Shown here in pieces: positions 1 to 10,400 of a stretch of 59,088 nt of DNA. The notes beneath the pieces are model-generated. The model was given only the letters and a program-made list of their open reading frames with translations, had not been told where the DNA came from and made no database searches. How positions within the stretch are numbered: position 1 is the stretch's first letter; the number at the start of each line of letters is the position of its first letter. The stretch spans positions 64,001 through 123,088 of the forward strand of contig NMRA01000230.1 of assembly GCA_002633005.1 (NCBI GenBank). The letters are read 5' to 3'. This DNA comes from Phoronis australis. Lineage: Eukaryota; Phoronida; Phoronidae. A program made the position numbers and the translations under genes.

Positions 1-116
1 CACAGCAAACCTCTGTGTACGTGTGTAGAAGCTGCAACGCCACAAGTGCTGACGGGACGGCCGCATTTTGTACTGAAGGTCTCACAGAAACGTGTAACGA
101 CACATCAGAGTGCTGG
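1..116 (+). CDS. LU gene, exon (left edge unresolved)
   Basis: Open in the frame starting at base 3, ending TGC TGG before donor gtaagg at 117. It encodes VYVCRSCNATSADG and further cysteines. A CACAG at 1-5 could be the acceptor, making the exon start at 6, or the exon may begin outside the window. Confidence 0.62.
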
Positions 117-1976
117 GTAAGGCCGTTAGAAGAACGATCCTTATGCTCGTATGACAATCTGTCCTGAAAACATCATATTTTTCACCAGTCTGTCCGTTTG
201 TCTGTCTACGTAATATGTTAAAAAGATGGCTCACAGGAAGTGGTTGTATGCACCAACATTATCTTAGTCATCCGTCAGCGTATAGTACCTTAAAAAGATT
301 CCTCATACCGATTTCAAAGGCATGCGTTGTAAAAAAACATGTGTATGACCATGAACTCATATACGCGAAATATTGAATTGTGAGGAAACACTTAACATGA
401 TAGCATTCCAAATACATGGCTATATCATTTCTTTATAAAAAGTCCACTCGCTACTTTCCGTGAGTTCTCTACTAGCTAGACGTGGCTGCCACGTAAATGC
501 ATTAAATGTTTTAAAATATCGACTGGCTAAATAAGTAATTAAACCAAACAGCATGTGACCGTAAAGTTCATATCGACGAACGTGTAAATAATCCCTCTTG
601 GGAAATTTGAAAAGCCACTTTTAAATATAAACATTTTATATTTCGTTCGTCTTGAGAAAAATCGATGTTATGTTGACAGTTCAATATTAAGAAGGACATT
701 AGGTCTAATTTGGTTAGTTTTGCGAAAAGTTTCACGATTTGAACTGAAACGAAGCAGAAAAAGTCTGCTTATGGCTTACCCCAACTTGAATGGGATCGTT
801 ACCTTTCTGCTTACAGACAATATACAATCCAAATACTAAACTCTACTGGTCTGGGTGTAAGGAGAATCTCATATCTAGCCAGAGTCAGAATTGCGAAGCT
901 GCAGCGAAGAACCAGCAATGTGTGTTTGCTAACAATGACCAGGTGAGGCTCTAGAAATCTCATCACGAGAGAGTGACTGATAGAGTCTGATATTTTATTT
1001 CTTGTATTGTACATTTTGTCTTCACCAACATCGACATGATTATCGTCTTTTTAATCGTCGTCAAACTTGCCATCACCATCATCGCAACCATGTCATTATC
1101 ATCATTATCATCGTATTGGTTGTTATCATTATCACCACCACCGTCATTGTAACCGATGACACCAAAACCACTACTACAACTACCATCAACATCATCAACA
1201 GTATCATTGTCAACGTCATCATCGTCATCGACATAATCATTATCAATCACCTGATGTCTTTAGTGTCATTGTTATCGTCGTCATATTGTCATTGTCACCA
1301 TCAGCAATTATGTCTAACGGCAAGTTGCGTTGGGATTGAACCAGACTATAATGAAATTAAAAATTTCAGAGCACCTATAGTGAAACAGTCACCAACATTG
1401 CTAAAAAACACCTACATAGTCACTGACGTTGGAAAACACACATGCCATTTTAAACACACGTGTAACTATAAGCTACTATGTACCCCCTCCCCCTCTATCA
1501 AGAAGCGAACTGATAATTTAGACCACTTCGCAATAAAGATAATCTCAAGCGTTTCTCTTAGTCGTTTCTGATTGTCCAAACAAGCCCTCAGAAATGTGTT
1601 ATGGGCCTGACGTTTTGAAACTACGTCACTCATACTTCATACAGTGCGTTTGTTTTTCTTCCTCCGTATTATAGAAAAATTGAATTCGTGGAGTAGCTTT
1701 TAGACATTTTCTTGAGAATTGTACGTATCCGCAAAATTTTCGCTTCGCTACGATGTTGGATCCTCGCAAAATTAATTTGTGATAAAAAGAAACTGGCGAT
1801 TTTCAAATGCTCGAGAGTGTACCTGTACTCTTTTTGTTTTATTGTAGGAATGCTCAAGCTGTTGCTCGACTAGTAACTGCGATCTTCCCAGCTTCAGCGA
1901 CAGTGGCGCGGAAGTCAACATGGCACACGTGCTAACCATGGCAACATCAATTGCTGTAGCGTTATATCTACTCTAG
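1..1976 (+). CDS. GPI-anchored Ly6/uPAR (LU, three-finger) protein, 3' part of gene
   Basis: Three exons (up to 116, 817-942, 1848-1976) join in phase 0 into one open frame. It is cysteine rich (12 Cys in the visible part) and follows the LU pattern: an opening VCRSC, spaced cysteines, then a closing CC followed by CSTSNCD-like residues (SSCCSTSNCD). After the last cysteine come about 15 polar residues and a terminal hydrophobic run (VLTMATSIAVALYLL, stop TAG 1974-1976), as expected of a GPI-attachment signal. Introns have consensus ends (gtaagg; cttacag / gtgagg; tattgtag). LU proteins are small extracellular ligand-binding or receptor-modulating domains held at the outer membrane face; the ligand cannot be told here. 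The signal-peptide exon lies left of the window. The gene is tail to tail with the RPTP gene. The fold assignment is by cysteine pattern only; other small Cys-rich GPI proteins are an alternative. Confidence 0.72.
817..942 (+). CDS. LU gene, middle exon
   Basis: 42 codons, phase 0 at both ends, with acceptor ctttctgcttacag and donor gtgagg. It encodes the central LU loop segment with three cysteines (SGCKEN, QNCEA, QQCVF). It is found only by splice phase and cysteine spacing because it has no start codon of its own. Confidence 0.68.
1038..1310. repeat. Degenerate (ATC)n / (GAT)n low-complexity tract
   Basis: A run of imperfect ATC/ATT/ACC triplets inside the LU gene intron. It produces open frames on both strands (Asp-rich on one, Ile/His/Thr-rich on the other), which are artefacts of composition. 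Confidence 0.9.
1848..1976 (+). CDS. LU gene, terminal exon with GPI signal
   Basis: 43 codons including TAG, phase 0, acceptor ttttgttttattgtag. It encodes ECSSCCSTSNCD, a short linker and the hydrophobic C-terminus. ATTAAA at 2122-2127 is a possible variant polyadenylation signal. Confidence 0.75.
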   Translation, partial: ECSSCCSTSNCDLPSFSDSGAEVNMAHVLTMATSIAVALYLL

Positions 1977-4110
1977 ACGACAGCGTGTGGCTCTAATAAT
2001 TTCAGCGAGCGTGCGTGTTGGAGAAAATGCATGATTGCATCTAAAATATTTATTATCACAATGAGTTATTCTTCTGCTGGCAGAAGTTAGCCTTTTATTT
2101 ACAAACAAGCCTATAATTTCTATTAAAAATTGGGCATTTCAGTCAAAATTGATGCATTTTTGTGTATGCTCACCGGTGTATGTAAGGACTTGATTGACAA
2201 GGAATATTTGATTAAGCAGCGGAGGTAAGGAGCACAGTGGATCTTGAAGTGAAACACAAGTAGCATTGATTAATTCCGAAACGCAAGCCAACATTCCACA
2301 GACAGTTTTGCTAGAATTGACTTGTAAAGTCGTCTAATGACGCTCAAAAAGCGAGATATTGCGCTAAGGTTTCGCTTATTTTGCAACTAAAGAGTCGTTT
2401 TAAGGTGTTTCATTTCGTAATAGGTATTTCGTATTGTCAATATTTCATTCACGGGTATCAGCTGAAGGATACCAACTGAAGGGTTTGTGGAATAGTTCAT
2501 GATCGAAAAACCTTAAAGTTGGATGAAGGGTTACGTAAGCAGTCCTGTGATTTATTCTTGCATGCACTGTTGTTAACGTTTATTGTGCCAAATGTTATAT
2601 TTGATATGGTTTAAGCAATCACGTAATTATCCGTTGCGTTTGCTAGTGTTTTACACTTAAATTCTTATATTTCATTGCGCTTGCTCGTGATGAACATAAT
2701 AAAAATAAAAACAAAAAAGACAATCATAGATAGAAGTTTGAAATTAAGAAAAAATATTATAGATAATAACAATCAAGTTACAGCAATTATTTTATTATCA
2801 GTGCATCAGTAAACGACAGAACTGCTGGGTCGAGAATTGTTATTATTTCGCATGCTGCACGCACGGTATGACTGATATGGTCACGAGACAACGTACGCTT
2901 TACCACAGATAGAAACAGCGTTTCAGTTGATGGCTCTGGCTTCTTAAAATTCCAAACAGGTATCCATTTATAGTTTAGTAGATTTTGTATCTCTCAAAGT
3001 TCGACATTTCAAACTAATGAACTACGAAACGCAGCTTATGTGGTGTATTTCGTCGATCATTTGCCAAGAAATCATTAGTAACGGTAACACGTGACATGCT
3101 GTTGTCATCAAAATAGTAAAGGTCCAGGAAAGTGTAATGCACATGTTACTTTTCCAATATATACCTTTAAGTCTTGTACATGTACCAGCCGGAAGTCGTT
3201 ATACAACAACACTGATTCTGATGACGTGGGCAGGATGCGCTTCATGACTGACCGAATGACGTCACGTGATGCAAACCTGGCCTGGCTTCCGCAGACGCAA
3301 GACTTTCGCGAGTAAAGCGTAGGTGATCACTTACTTCACAGTCTTGCATGATCCTGCGTTTTCGCGAGACTCTGGTGTTTACGGAACGCAGGCCTGCTAC
3401 GCTTTAAGAATTATTTAACTGTTAGGGTTAACAACTGAGAAAATAAAGTGTGAATTGAACTGTGGAATTGTTGTGAATTGAATAAACGAAGCACTTCAGA
3501 TGCTAGCAGACAAGAAGAAACAATCTTTTGCTTTCGATCACTTACCGCTTTAGCCTAGAACTGACTCTCAAGTTGTTGCTAACTAATATGAGACGTGGTT
3601 TATGTACTTAGAAAAAACTAAAACTGACAGTGTCATTATTGCTTGAGACCACGTTCAGTGCATTCGAAAATGAGCCAACGGGTAAACATCCAACGTAAAA
3701 GAGCCTGATCTCAATTAGTAATCAACTTCCGACTTTCCAAGTCCATAAATCACACAGAACAAACCGATACCATTTCGTGACAACAGGTGGTGTAAATTAA
3801 AAGTTATTTTTTGTGACGGAAGATGGTCACGGTGACTTTAACTGACAGCGAAATATGGAGAACTGGGAATTTGACGGCTCATCTCGACGGAAGTAAGCAC
3901 ATGGAACAATCCAGTATACACGGAACGTATTACATTACTCATACTCACGCTAACATTGTCGAAGGCTTTGTGCTTCCGTCATAACTCAGAACATAGTGTT
4001 TGGCTTTGACACAAGGCGCTTGGCATTTAAGAAACACAGCAGCTGTAGTGTTTTAGTTTGAAAGTCAAACTTTGATACAGTATTATTCAAACCGTACATG
4101 GAGGAAATGG

Positions 4111-4482
4111 GGCCGTCCCGGATTACACAGTGACAGTCGAATCTCGCTGCATTCACCCACAATGCCGTAAACATCCGTCAGGCACATTTTCTGCCTCGTT
4201 TTCGTGCCACTGAAGTTTCACATGTTATTTGTTGTTGTCTGATTTTACACAAGTTTTTCTGGGTTGCATTATTCTATTCGTCCTTCCACTGCCAACGAAG
4301 TACTATTGCTGCGCTGTGAGTGCAACTGCGACTTGACAAAGTTTGATAAACTGGACGAATACCCATGGATGCGTGATCTGAAATTGAGGGACACAAAAAT
4401 GTGCCTGATTTCCAAAAAGAGGTCACACGCTTTCTTATCTCCAGGACAATAGAGAGTTCCATCACCGTGTAATCCGGGACGA
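4111..4482. mobile_element. Candidate small TIR element (~370 bp)
   Basis: GTCCCGGATTACACAGTGA near 4113-4132 is mirrored by the reverse complement of ATCACCGTGTAATCCGGGAC (about 4460-4480). The roughly 19-bp inverted ends enclose non-coding DNA, consistent with a MITE. No target-site duplication was identified. Confidence 0.5.
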
Positions 4483-5795
4483 ACTTATTCAATTCTATTA
4501 CTTGTATCATTTGATGGATGCCTCTTGCACAATAGCTAAGGTTTTTCCAGTTTTCTTTAAAATATAAAAATTACACAACGTCTTTGAGAAGACTTAAACC
4601 TTTAGGGAAAGCAATGAAAAATGTTTTCGAGGAATACATTTCTTTCTATGAAAACGTTTTTTAATCATTTTCCTGCAAAACTTTGGCGTTGTTTCCAAAG
4701 CTCCCATTGTATAGTTTAAGCCATGGATGAATTATTAAACTGCCATTCAGGTCAATAAGGATTCACATAAGGCTGGATTGATCATCTGGCTGATAATAAA
4801 TGGTCCTCATTCATTACATTACAAATGGAAAGTCCTTTACTGATCATATATCATTGTTGAGTGATCAGAAATCCTCGTAAATTATCTCGATTGATGATAA
4901 CTCCTGCATAAAAACCGATATGAAGCGTTAATACGGATTCTTAGCAATCATTTATATCACATCAAACCATTATTCATTTGAATGCAAATATGAATTCGTA
5001 AAATCATCTCTGTGACCAACCATTTTTTCTGTTTACAAGCATGAAGTTGTTAAAGTATTTGTAATTCGGCAAGTACACGATATTCAGTCATAATTTCACT
5101 TGTATATTTCAAAAATCATTATTAACGTAAATAAAAGCCTTGGCAAAGATTTGAAAGACGTTTGTATAAGGTTTCAAGCTGTGTCATGTCGTGAAATATG
5201 AACAATTCATGTCTGAGAAAGGAACTCACAACTACCATCAGCGTGAAATTATGAACTGCGATAAACACATTTGATGCGACACCAACATTTGGTCAACTTT
5301 TCACTGAAAATCTGTGCCTGTAATCTTTCAGCTTGACTGTAAATGTACATAACGAAAGATATCAATAAAGTTGTAACTACTGTAAAACAACAAATTTATC
5401 TGGTTGTGTACAAGTACACTTTTTCTTTAGTTTTCAGTTTACTCTCGGACAAAACCAATGTGGCTATCTTGTTAACAGTTCATTCAGGCAAATGTTCCTT
5501 GTCTAGTGGTGTGATAATTCCCAGTGTGTGGTTTAACCTGGTTTCTTTAGAGAAAGTGAGACCATTACAGTGTGCTAAGCAGTGGCATGAGTAAAGAATT
5601 TACAGATAAGGGATCAAGTGAATCAATTTCATTTTTTCATACGAATATGAAGAAAATTTTCGAGAACAAATCGATGTTCACGATTAATAATTTTCAACGA
5701 TATCTCTCGTTGAGCTCTCTGTATCTTCGACGGGCGTTCGCAGGGCAACAATAAAGGTACATGAGAAAAACAATTATTAAAAAGGCAGAAAACGG

Positions 5796-5836
5796 ATATA
5801 GCCCCCACTTAATTCAGTGCTGCGGCGCGCAGGCAT
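5796..5836 (-). repeat. Short GC-rich interspersed repeat, copy 1
   Basis: A fragment of the repeated motif GCAGCACTGAAnnAAGTGGGGGCTATAGCCCC, read here in reverse (tagcccccacttaattcagtgctgcggcgc). Other copies lie near 12.2, 26.8, 31.9 and 37.3 kb. Confidence 0.65.
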
Positions 5837-6648
5837 GTAATATTCCAGACTGTCATTTTAATCATTAGTTTTTCTATTTCTCTTGGTCGTCTGCTTATTG
5901 TTGCGCTGCAAACCACCATCATGGATACAGAGAGCTAGAGCGAATATCGTTGAAAATTATCATTTTCGTGTTTCAAATTTTGTCAACAGATGGGGCTCAG
6001 TGCTGCCAAATTATTTTCATTCCAAAAATATTAATGAAGAATCCAAGGCTTAGGTTATATAAACATTTTCAAATAGTCAAAAATCCAAAATTAAGTGACT
6101 TTTAAGGAGAGTGTTTCAAATACCCTCCTTAAAATTCAATTTATCACAATGAGAAAAACTGCACTTTTGTATTTTTCAACAGCTATATTGTTTGTAAAAA
6201 TGATAACAAGTTAAATCCACTATCTTGTGGTTAGCACAGCAGTGTACTGAGCAATGTATACATTCAAATAACTGTCGTTCCAGAGCAATATGCATGTCCA
6301 GTACATACTTCATTACAACGCCGGGGGTTCACTTCCCGCACGTACCTATTGTACGGTGACACCTTAGGTACAATGGAAGTAGATGCGTCAGCTATCACAA
6401 GGTCTTATACACGATGGGTTTTGGAGAACAATAATTAACGCGAAATAAGTACTTGAAACTCAGAAACGCCGAGAAAGTGGAAAGGCAATTAATTTACTCC
6501 GCAAGTGTAAAATAAACGAGGAAATTTATTAGTTTAATTTCTTTTTGGTCACCTCTGTATGAACTCGGGCCAGCAGCCTTGTAAAAAAACTACAGGTATT
6601 GTCATTTTGAAGTGTGAGAACATTTTTGAGAGACACTTTCGGTGTGAC

Positions 6649-6894
6649 ATGGGTGCATCCAGGTGGGCTCAAACGAGCCCCTCAATTTGGCAAATAAAGC
6701 AAAAAGGTCCGCCTCAGTGAAACAAAAAGTCCGAGTAAATGACAAAAAATCCAAGGGAAGATTACGCGGTTGCCCAATTCGTGGGCCTGAACATAGTGGC
6801 CCCACTTTTTTAGTGGTCGTTGATTTCTTTCAGTAAAAGGTCCGCATAACGGAAAAGTTCGAGCCCCCCTACATTTTAGGCTGGGTGCGCGCAT
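6649..6894. mobile_element. MITE-like element, family with 20305-20496, copy 1
   Basis: It begins ATGGGTGCATCCAG and ends CTGGGTGCGCGCAT (imperfect terminal inverted repeats). Internal segments such as GCAAAAAGGTCCgCCTCAGtGAAACAA and AGTCCGAG are shared with the copy at 20305. It has no coding capacity. Confidence 0.72.
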
Positions 6895-7194
6895 GTGTGT
6901 TTACGTAATGACTTCGTTCGTTGGTATCTCGTTTACTGGAATGAAGTAAGTACATGATAACGTCGTTCCAGCACCGAATGGGCTACAATGACGCACACAG
7001 CAGCACGCTCTAGTTGCCACGGTGCGACGTTCAACCCAACAGTATACTGAATGCCATGGAATTTCATTATCCGAACAAAAGCACCAACTTAGACATGTTT
7101 TTCAAACTACCATTGCTAAACAGTGACCAAGGAGCCAAGGAGCAGGACTTCCGATTCACCAATCTGACAAACTGCACTTGGGAGACACATGGGG

Positions 7195-7317
7195 TAGAGT
7201 TGAGTAACTCTAGGACCTCGCTAAAAGCAAGACTTCGCGAGATTACGTGAGATATTGCCTTGTATTTTAAACTAGAACAGATGATTTTGGCGAGGTCTTA
7301 GGTTACTGAACTCTACT
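7195..7317. mobile_element. Foldback/MITE immediately 3' of the RPTP stop codon
   Basis: TAGAGTTGAGTAACTCTAGG at 7195-7214 is the inverted partner of CTTAGGTTACTGAACTCTA near 7299-7317. The core AGCAAGACTTCGCGAGATTA is repeated in inverse orientation near 21617-21665 inside an RPTP intron, which shows an interspersed family. Its edge lies about 10 bp beyond the RPTP stop, so it probably supplies the start of the 3' UTR. Confidence 0.68.
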
Positions 7318-7327
7318 CTGGTAACTG

Positions 7328-7468
7328 CTACGCGTAAAGCGACGACAGACTATCCGGCCATTGTCCCCTCAAAGTGGAAAGCGTTCCCATGGTGCCGTTC
7401 GGCAGCAGACCGTGTATCTTGATGTTCATGTAGTCCCACAGCACACGGTGGAGATACTTGTATTGATC
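7328..7468 (-). CDS. RPTP terminal exon (end of PTP D2 and tail)
   Basis: 46 codons plus TAG, phase 0, acceptor ttttgtattcctacag. It opens with DQYKYLHRVLWDYMN, which completes the QTxxQY-type helix begun at the end of the previous exon (QIVNTL). The last ~28 residues form a short divergent tail (GTMGTLSTLRGQWPDSLSS). It has no start codon and was found by continuing the D2 motif. Confidence 0.85.
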   Translation of the reverse strand, partial: DQYKYLHRVLWDYMNIKIHGLLPNGTMGTLSTLRGQWPDSLSSLYA

Positions 7469-10400
7469 CTGTAGGAATACAAAACATGTATATGTAGTCG
7501 CAGTTACACGTTGGGTTTTGGTTCAGTCAAGTCAATCGGCTACGACATCGGATTAGTTCTCAGTCTATGACGACGCCAGGTTGCCGAGCAATCAAATGTC
7601 GTGAGGCTTTCAGGAAATTCTTTTCCTTCAAATATTTAAGTGAACCATCCGTTATTAATATCCGTCATTGACAACGACTGGTGTTAGTAATAGGTGGTGT
7701 ATGTACATTATTACACGCAGAAGTATTTGATGTCCGAAAATAAACCAAAAAGAAACTAATTGTAATGTTACCCTTGATGTTGCAAAGCATTCTGGCTCCT
7801 ACTGAGGATCTACTACTAACTCATCTCGTGAAATATTGCGATCCTCTCTACCGGTCCCCTTCACCATACACGCTAGATACGGCGGTGTCAAATGTCACTT
7901 TTCTGATTTACAATCCAACGCATTCAGAACACATCGGATATTTTCTTTGCCTAAAATTTCGCCCTTGGAGGTGAGTGTAATCTGAACGTGTTCGAAATTC
8001 AATAATACGCAAGTCACAAGACATTCAAACTGGATAATGATTGGTCGCGTGTCAATTGATCTGAGAAGAAATGCAAAATATCCGAGGTGTTCTGAATGGG
8101 TCCAAGGTCCCAGAATTGTTGTTAATGAACACTGCCAGAGGGCTATGGTGGAGATTTGAAATATTCCAATAGCAAGCAACCGCTCGAAACTGCGGCGAGT
8201 ACCGGAGTTTTCCGTAAACACTCGGTGCACAAGGTCATATTCCCTAAAAATACGCTCAGGGCGCATATCTTGGGAACATCAATAATTTTAACCTTAAAAG
8301 TCTCTGACGTTTTGGAGAAAATTGACATAAACCCTACCTTTATTAATAGAAGACTCTTAAAAATCTTTTATAGGACCAATAAATTCCTCTTACTGTATAC
8401 CATGGCATTGGGTAGGATGTCCTGCGAATTTTCTATTTGATTTCTGTAACGGGCAAACGTATTTCCCTAAATGCCGTCCCTTCGAGCTAAATTGTCTAAC
8501 ACCTTGGCATGTTTCATTGGAATTACAAAAAGCTTAGTCTTACCAACGTGTTCACAATCTGTGGCCTTCTTCTCTTGATATCTTTCACTGTATGGAACAA
8601 ATCCACTCGCTTTTCGTACTTCATGCGCTCACATATGCAGCAAGCCGCCACATAGAGGCCGCTATGTGTCGCTCCGTCCATGCACATGCTCACGATGGGA
8701 TTTCCGCTTACGGAGGCCTCTTCCGTGCCATGGCCACCGCGCATGCCCATTGTGGATTGCCATTCTTCGACCATCTCCATCAGTGCGAGCATACTAACAG
8801 CTGTTTTGGGCATTTTGTTGTATTCGGGCATAAAATTTTCATTAATTTGAAAATGTTTGACGTCTCGAGGTGACGCCTTTTTCTTTCCTTCGGGGCAGAT
8901 TCGCAAATGTTTTACCGTCACACCGTCAATACTTTCGGTTGATAGCAGCACAAGAGAGAAAGAACCCATTCTATGAGCACCATTTTTGACGGGAACATAC
9001 CGCGCGCACGTGGCCTCTTTGAAAGCATTATCGTCCATCATGACAATGCTTATGACATTCTGTTGATAGACCATGTGCCAAAAATCATTCACAGTTTCTT
9101 TGAGAGGCGTCTGCGTCATTATGAATGAGTTCTTCGCTTTGTATCCGTCGATAAAAACGGCGTTGATGTAGTCATGGGAGACATTTTTTAATACTGGACG
9201 AAATTCATCGGGAGGACACACGTTGTCGAAGCGGTTTCTGTCTACGTTCTGTTGCGTGAAAGCACAGTGGCAAGAGTCCGTGGTGAGGACGGGGGTGAAA
9301 TTTTGTAAGGTCATGAACTGTTGACGGAAGAAGGAATGTTTTGTATCCGGGTTAACCCGCGTCAGTTCTTTGTAACGCTTCTTCAACTCAAATCCAAATG
9401 ACGCATCTTGAACAATGAGGCTTTCCAACAAAACGTCGTACACAAATAAATATTGTTTAAGCGTACGCACCATCGAAATACGATCGCGTCGCATGTGATT
9501 AACAAACTTCCACACATTCACCTTATTTTCCTTGTCTGTTTGTTCAAGGAGGGCGTCAACTGCAATAAAAACACCCGAGGTACTGACACCAGTCCCGCAG
9601 TGGACCAAAATAGGTCCGTCAGAGGATTTGTGATGAGCTCGAATTTTATTCCGAAATTCAAGAAAAGGTATCGGGTTTTCTAGACAACCCTGAATCGGCC
9701 ATGCCGTGAACTGAAACTGTGTTACCAGTTTGGAGATTGACTTTGCACTTACAGACTCCATTCTAAAATTTCTGACGACAAAATTTGCGAATGTTTCCAC
9801 GTCGGTCATTTCAACTAAAATATCACCATACTGCATTTTCGTGTGCTCTGGCCAATATTCAACACATTTGATGACGTCACCGTCTACGAGATTAGTTACC
9901 ATGACAATCTGGGCTACGCCCTCCTGATATATCATCTGCCAAAACGCGTCGACCGTGACTTCGTTGAAGGGGCTTTGTGCCGCGATGTACTGGTTCTCTA
10001 ATTTGAATCCGTTAATGTAATTTGCATTAATGTACTTTGAGCCAGTGTAAGTCCCACTGTCAAGTATCACTGCCGAATGATCGTAAGCCAGTAAATGATT
10101 GAAGCGGTTCTTGATTTCGTTCTCTGGTCGCAATGCCGCGTCCCATTTAGCCGTCTGTCCGTGTGGCAGGTGCAGAAATTCGTCCTCGAATGTCAACGGA
10201 TATTGATTGTGAGGTTTTTCAGCAGCTGGGTCTACGTATACGCCATCCACGCGAACATATCTCGGCTCGTCTTCGTTATATATTTGGGACCAATGACCCA
10301 AGAACACTAAGTCAGCAGTTTCGTTGAATTTCGTCTCGTTGAACTGGTAATATTCCAACCATTCCTGAGATTTGTCACCATCAATGTACAAAGTTTTGCC

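Larger units (their letters stand above)
1977..7194. other. Intergenic region between convergent LU and RPTP genes
   Basis: No splice-bounded coding exon or conserved domain was seen on either strand. Short open frames are present but lack family features, codon regularity or flanking splice sites. The stretch holds AT-rich unique sequence and the small TIR or GC-rich repeats listed separately. Confidence 0.6.

Noticed and set aside
963-1571. Open frames on both strands rich in Asp or in Ile/His/Thr
   Set aside because: They are produced by the degenerate ATC-triplet tract inside an intron; no domain, start context or splice structure supports coding.
6060-6130. Short hairpin TTTTAAGGAG...CTCCTTAAAA resembling a terminator
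   Set aside because: Rho-independent terminators do not apply to this eukaryotic sequence, and the hairpin is short.
8592-8873. Plus-strand open frames opposite the RPTP exons (also 9453-9683, 10738-10941, 12932-13222, 20873-21337)
   Set aside because: They are antisense shadows of strongly supported minus-strand exons, with no domain of their own.
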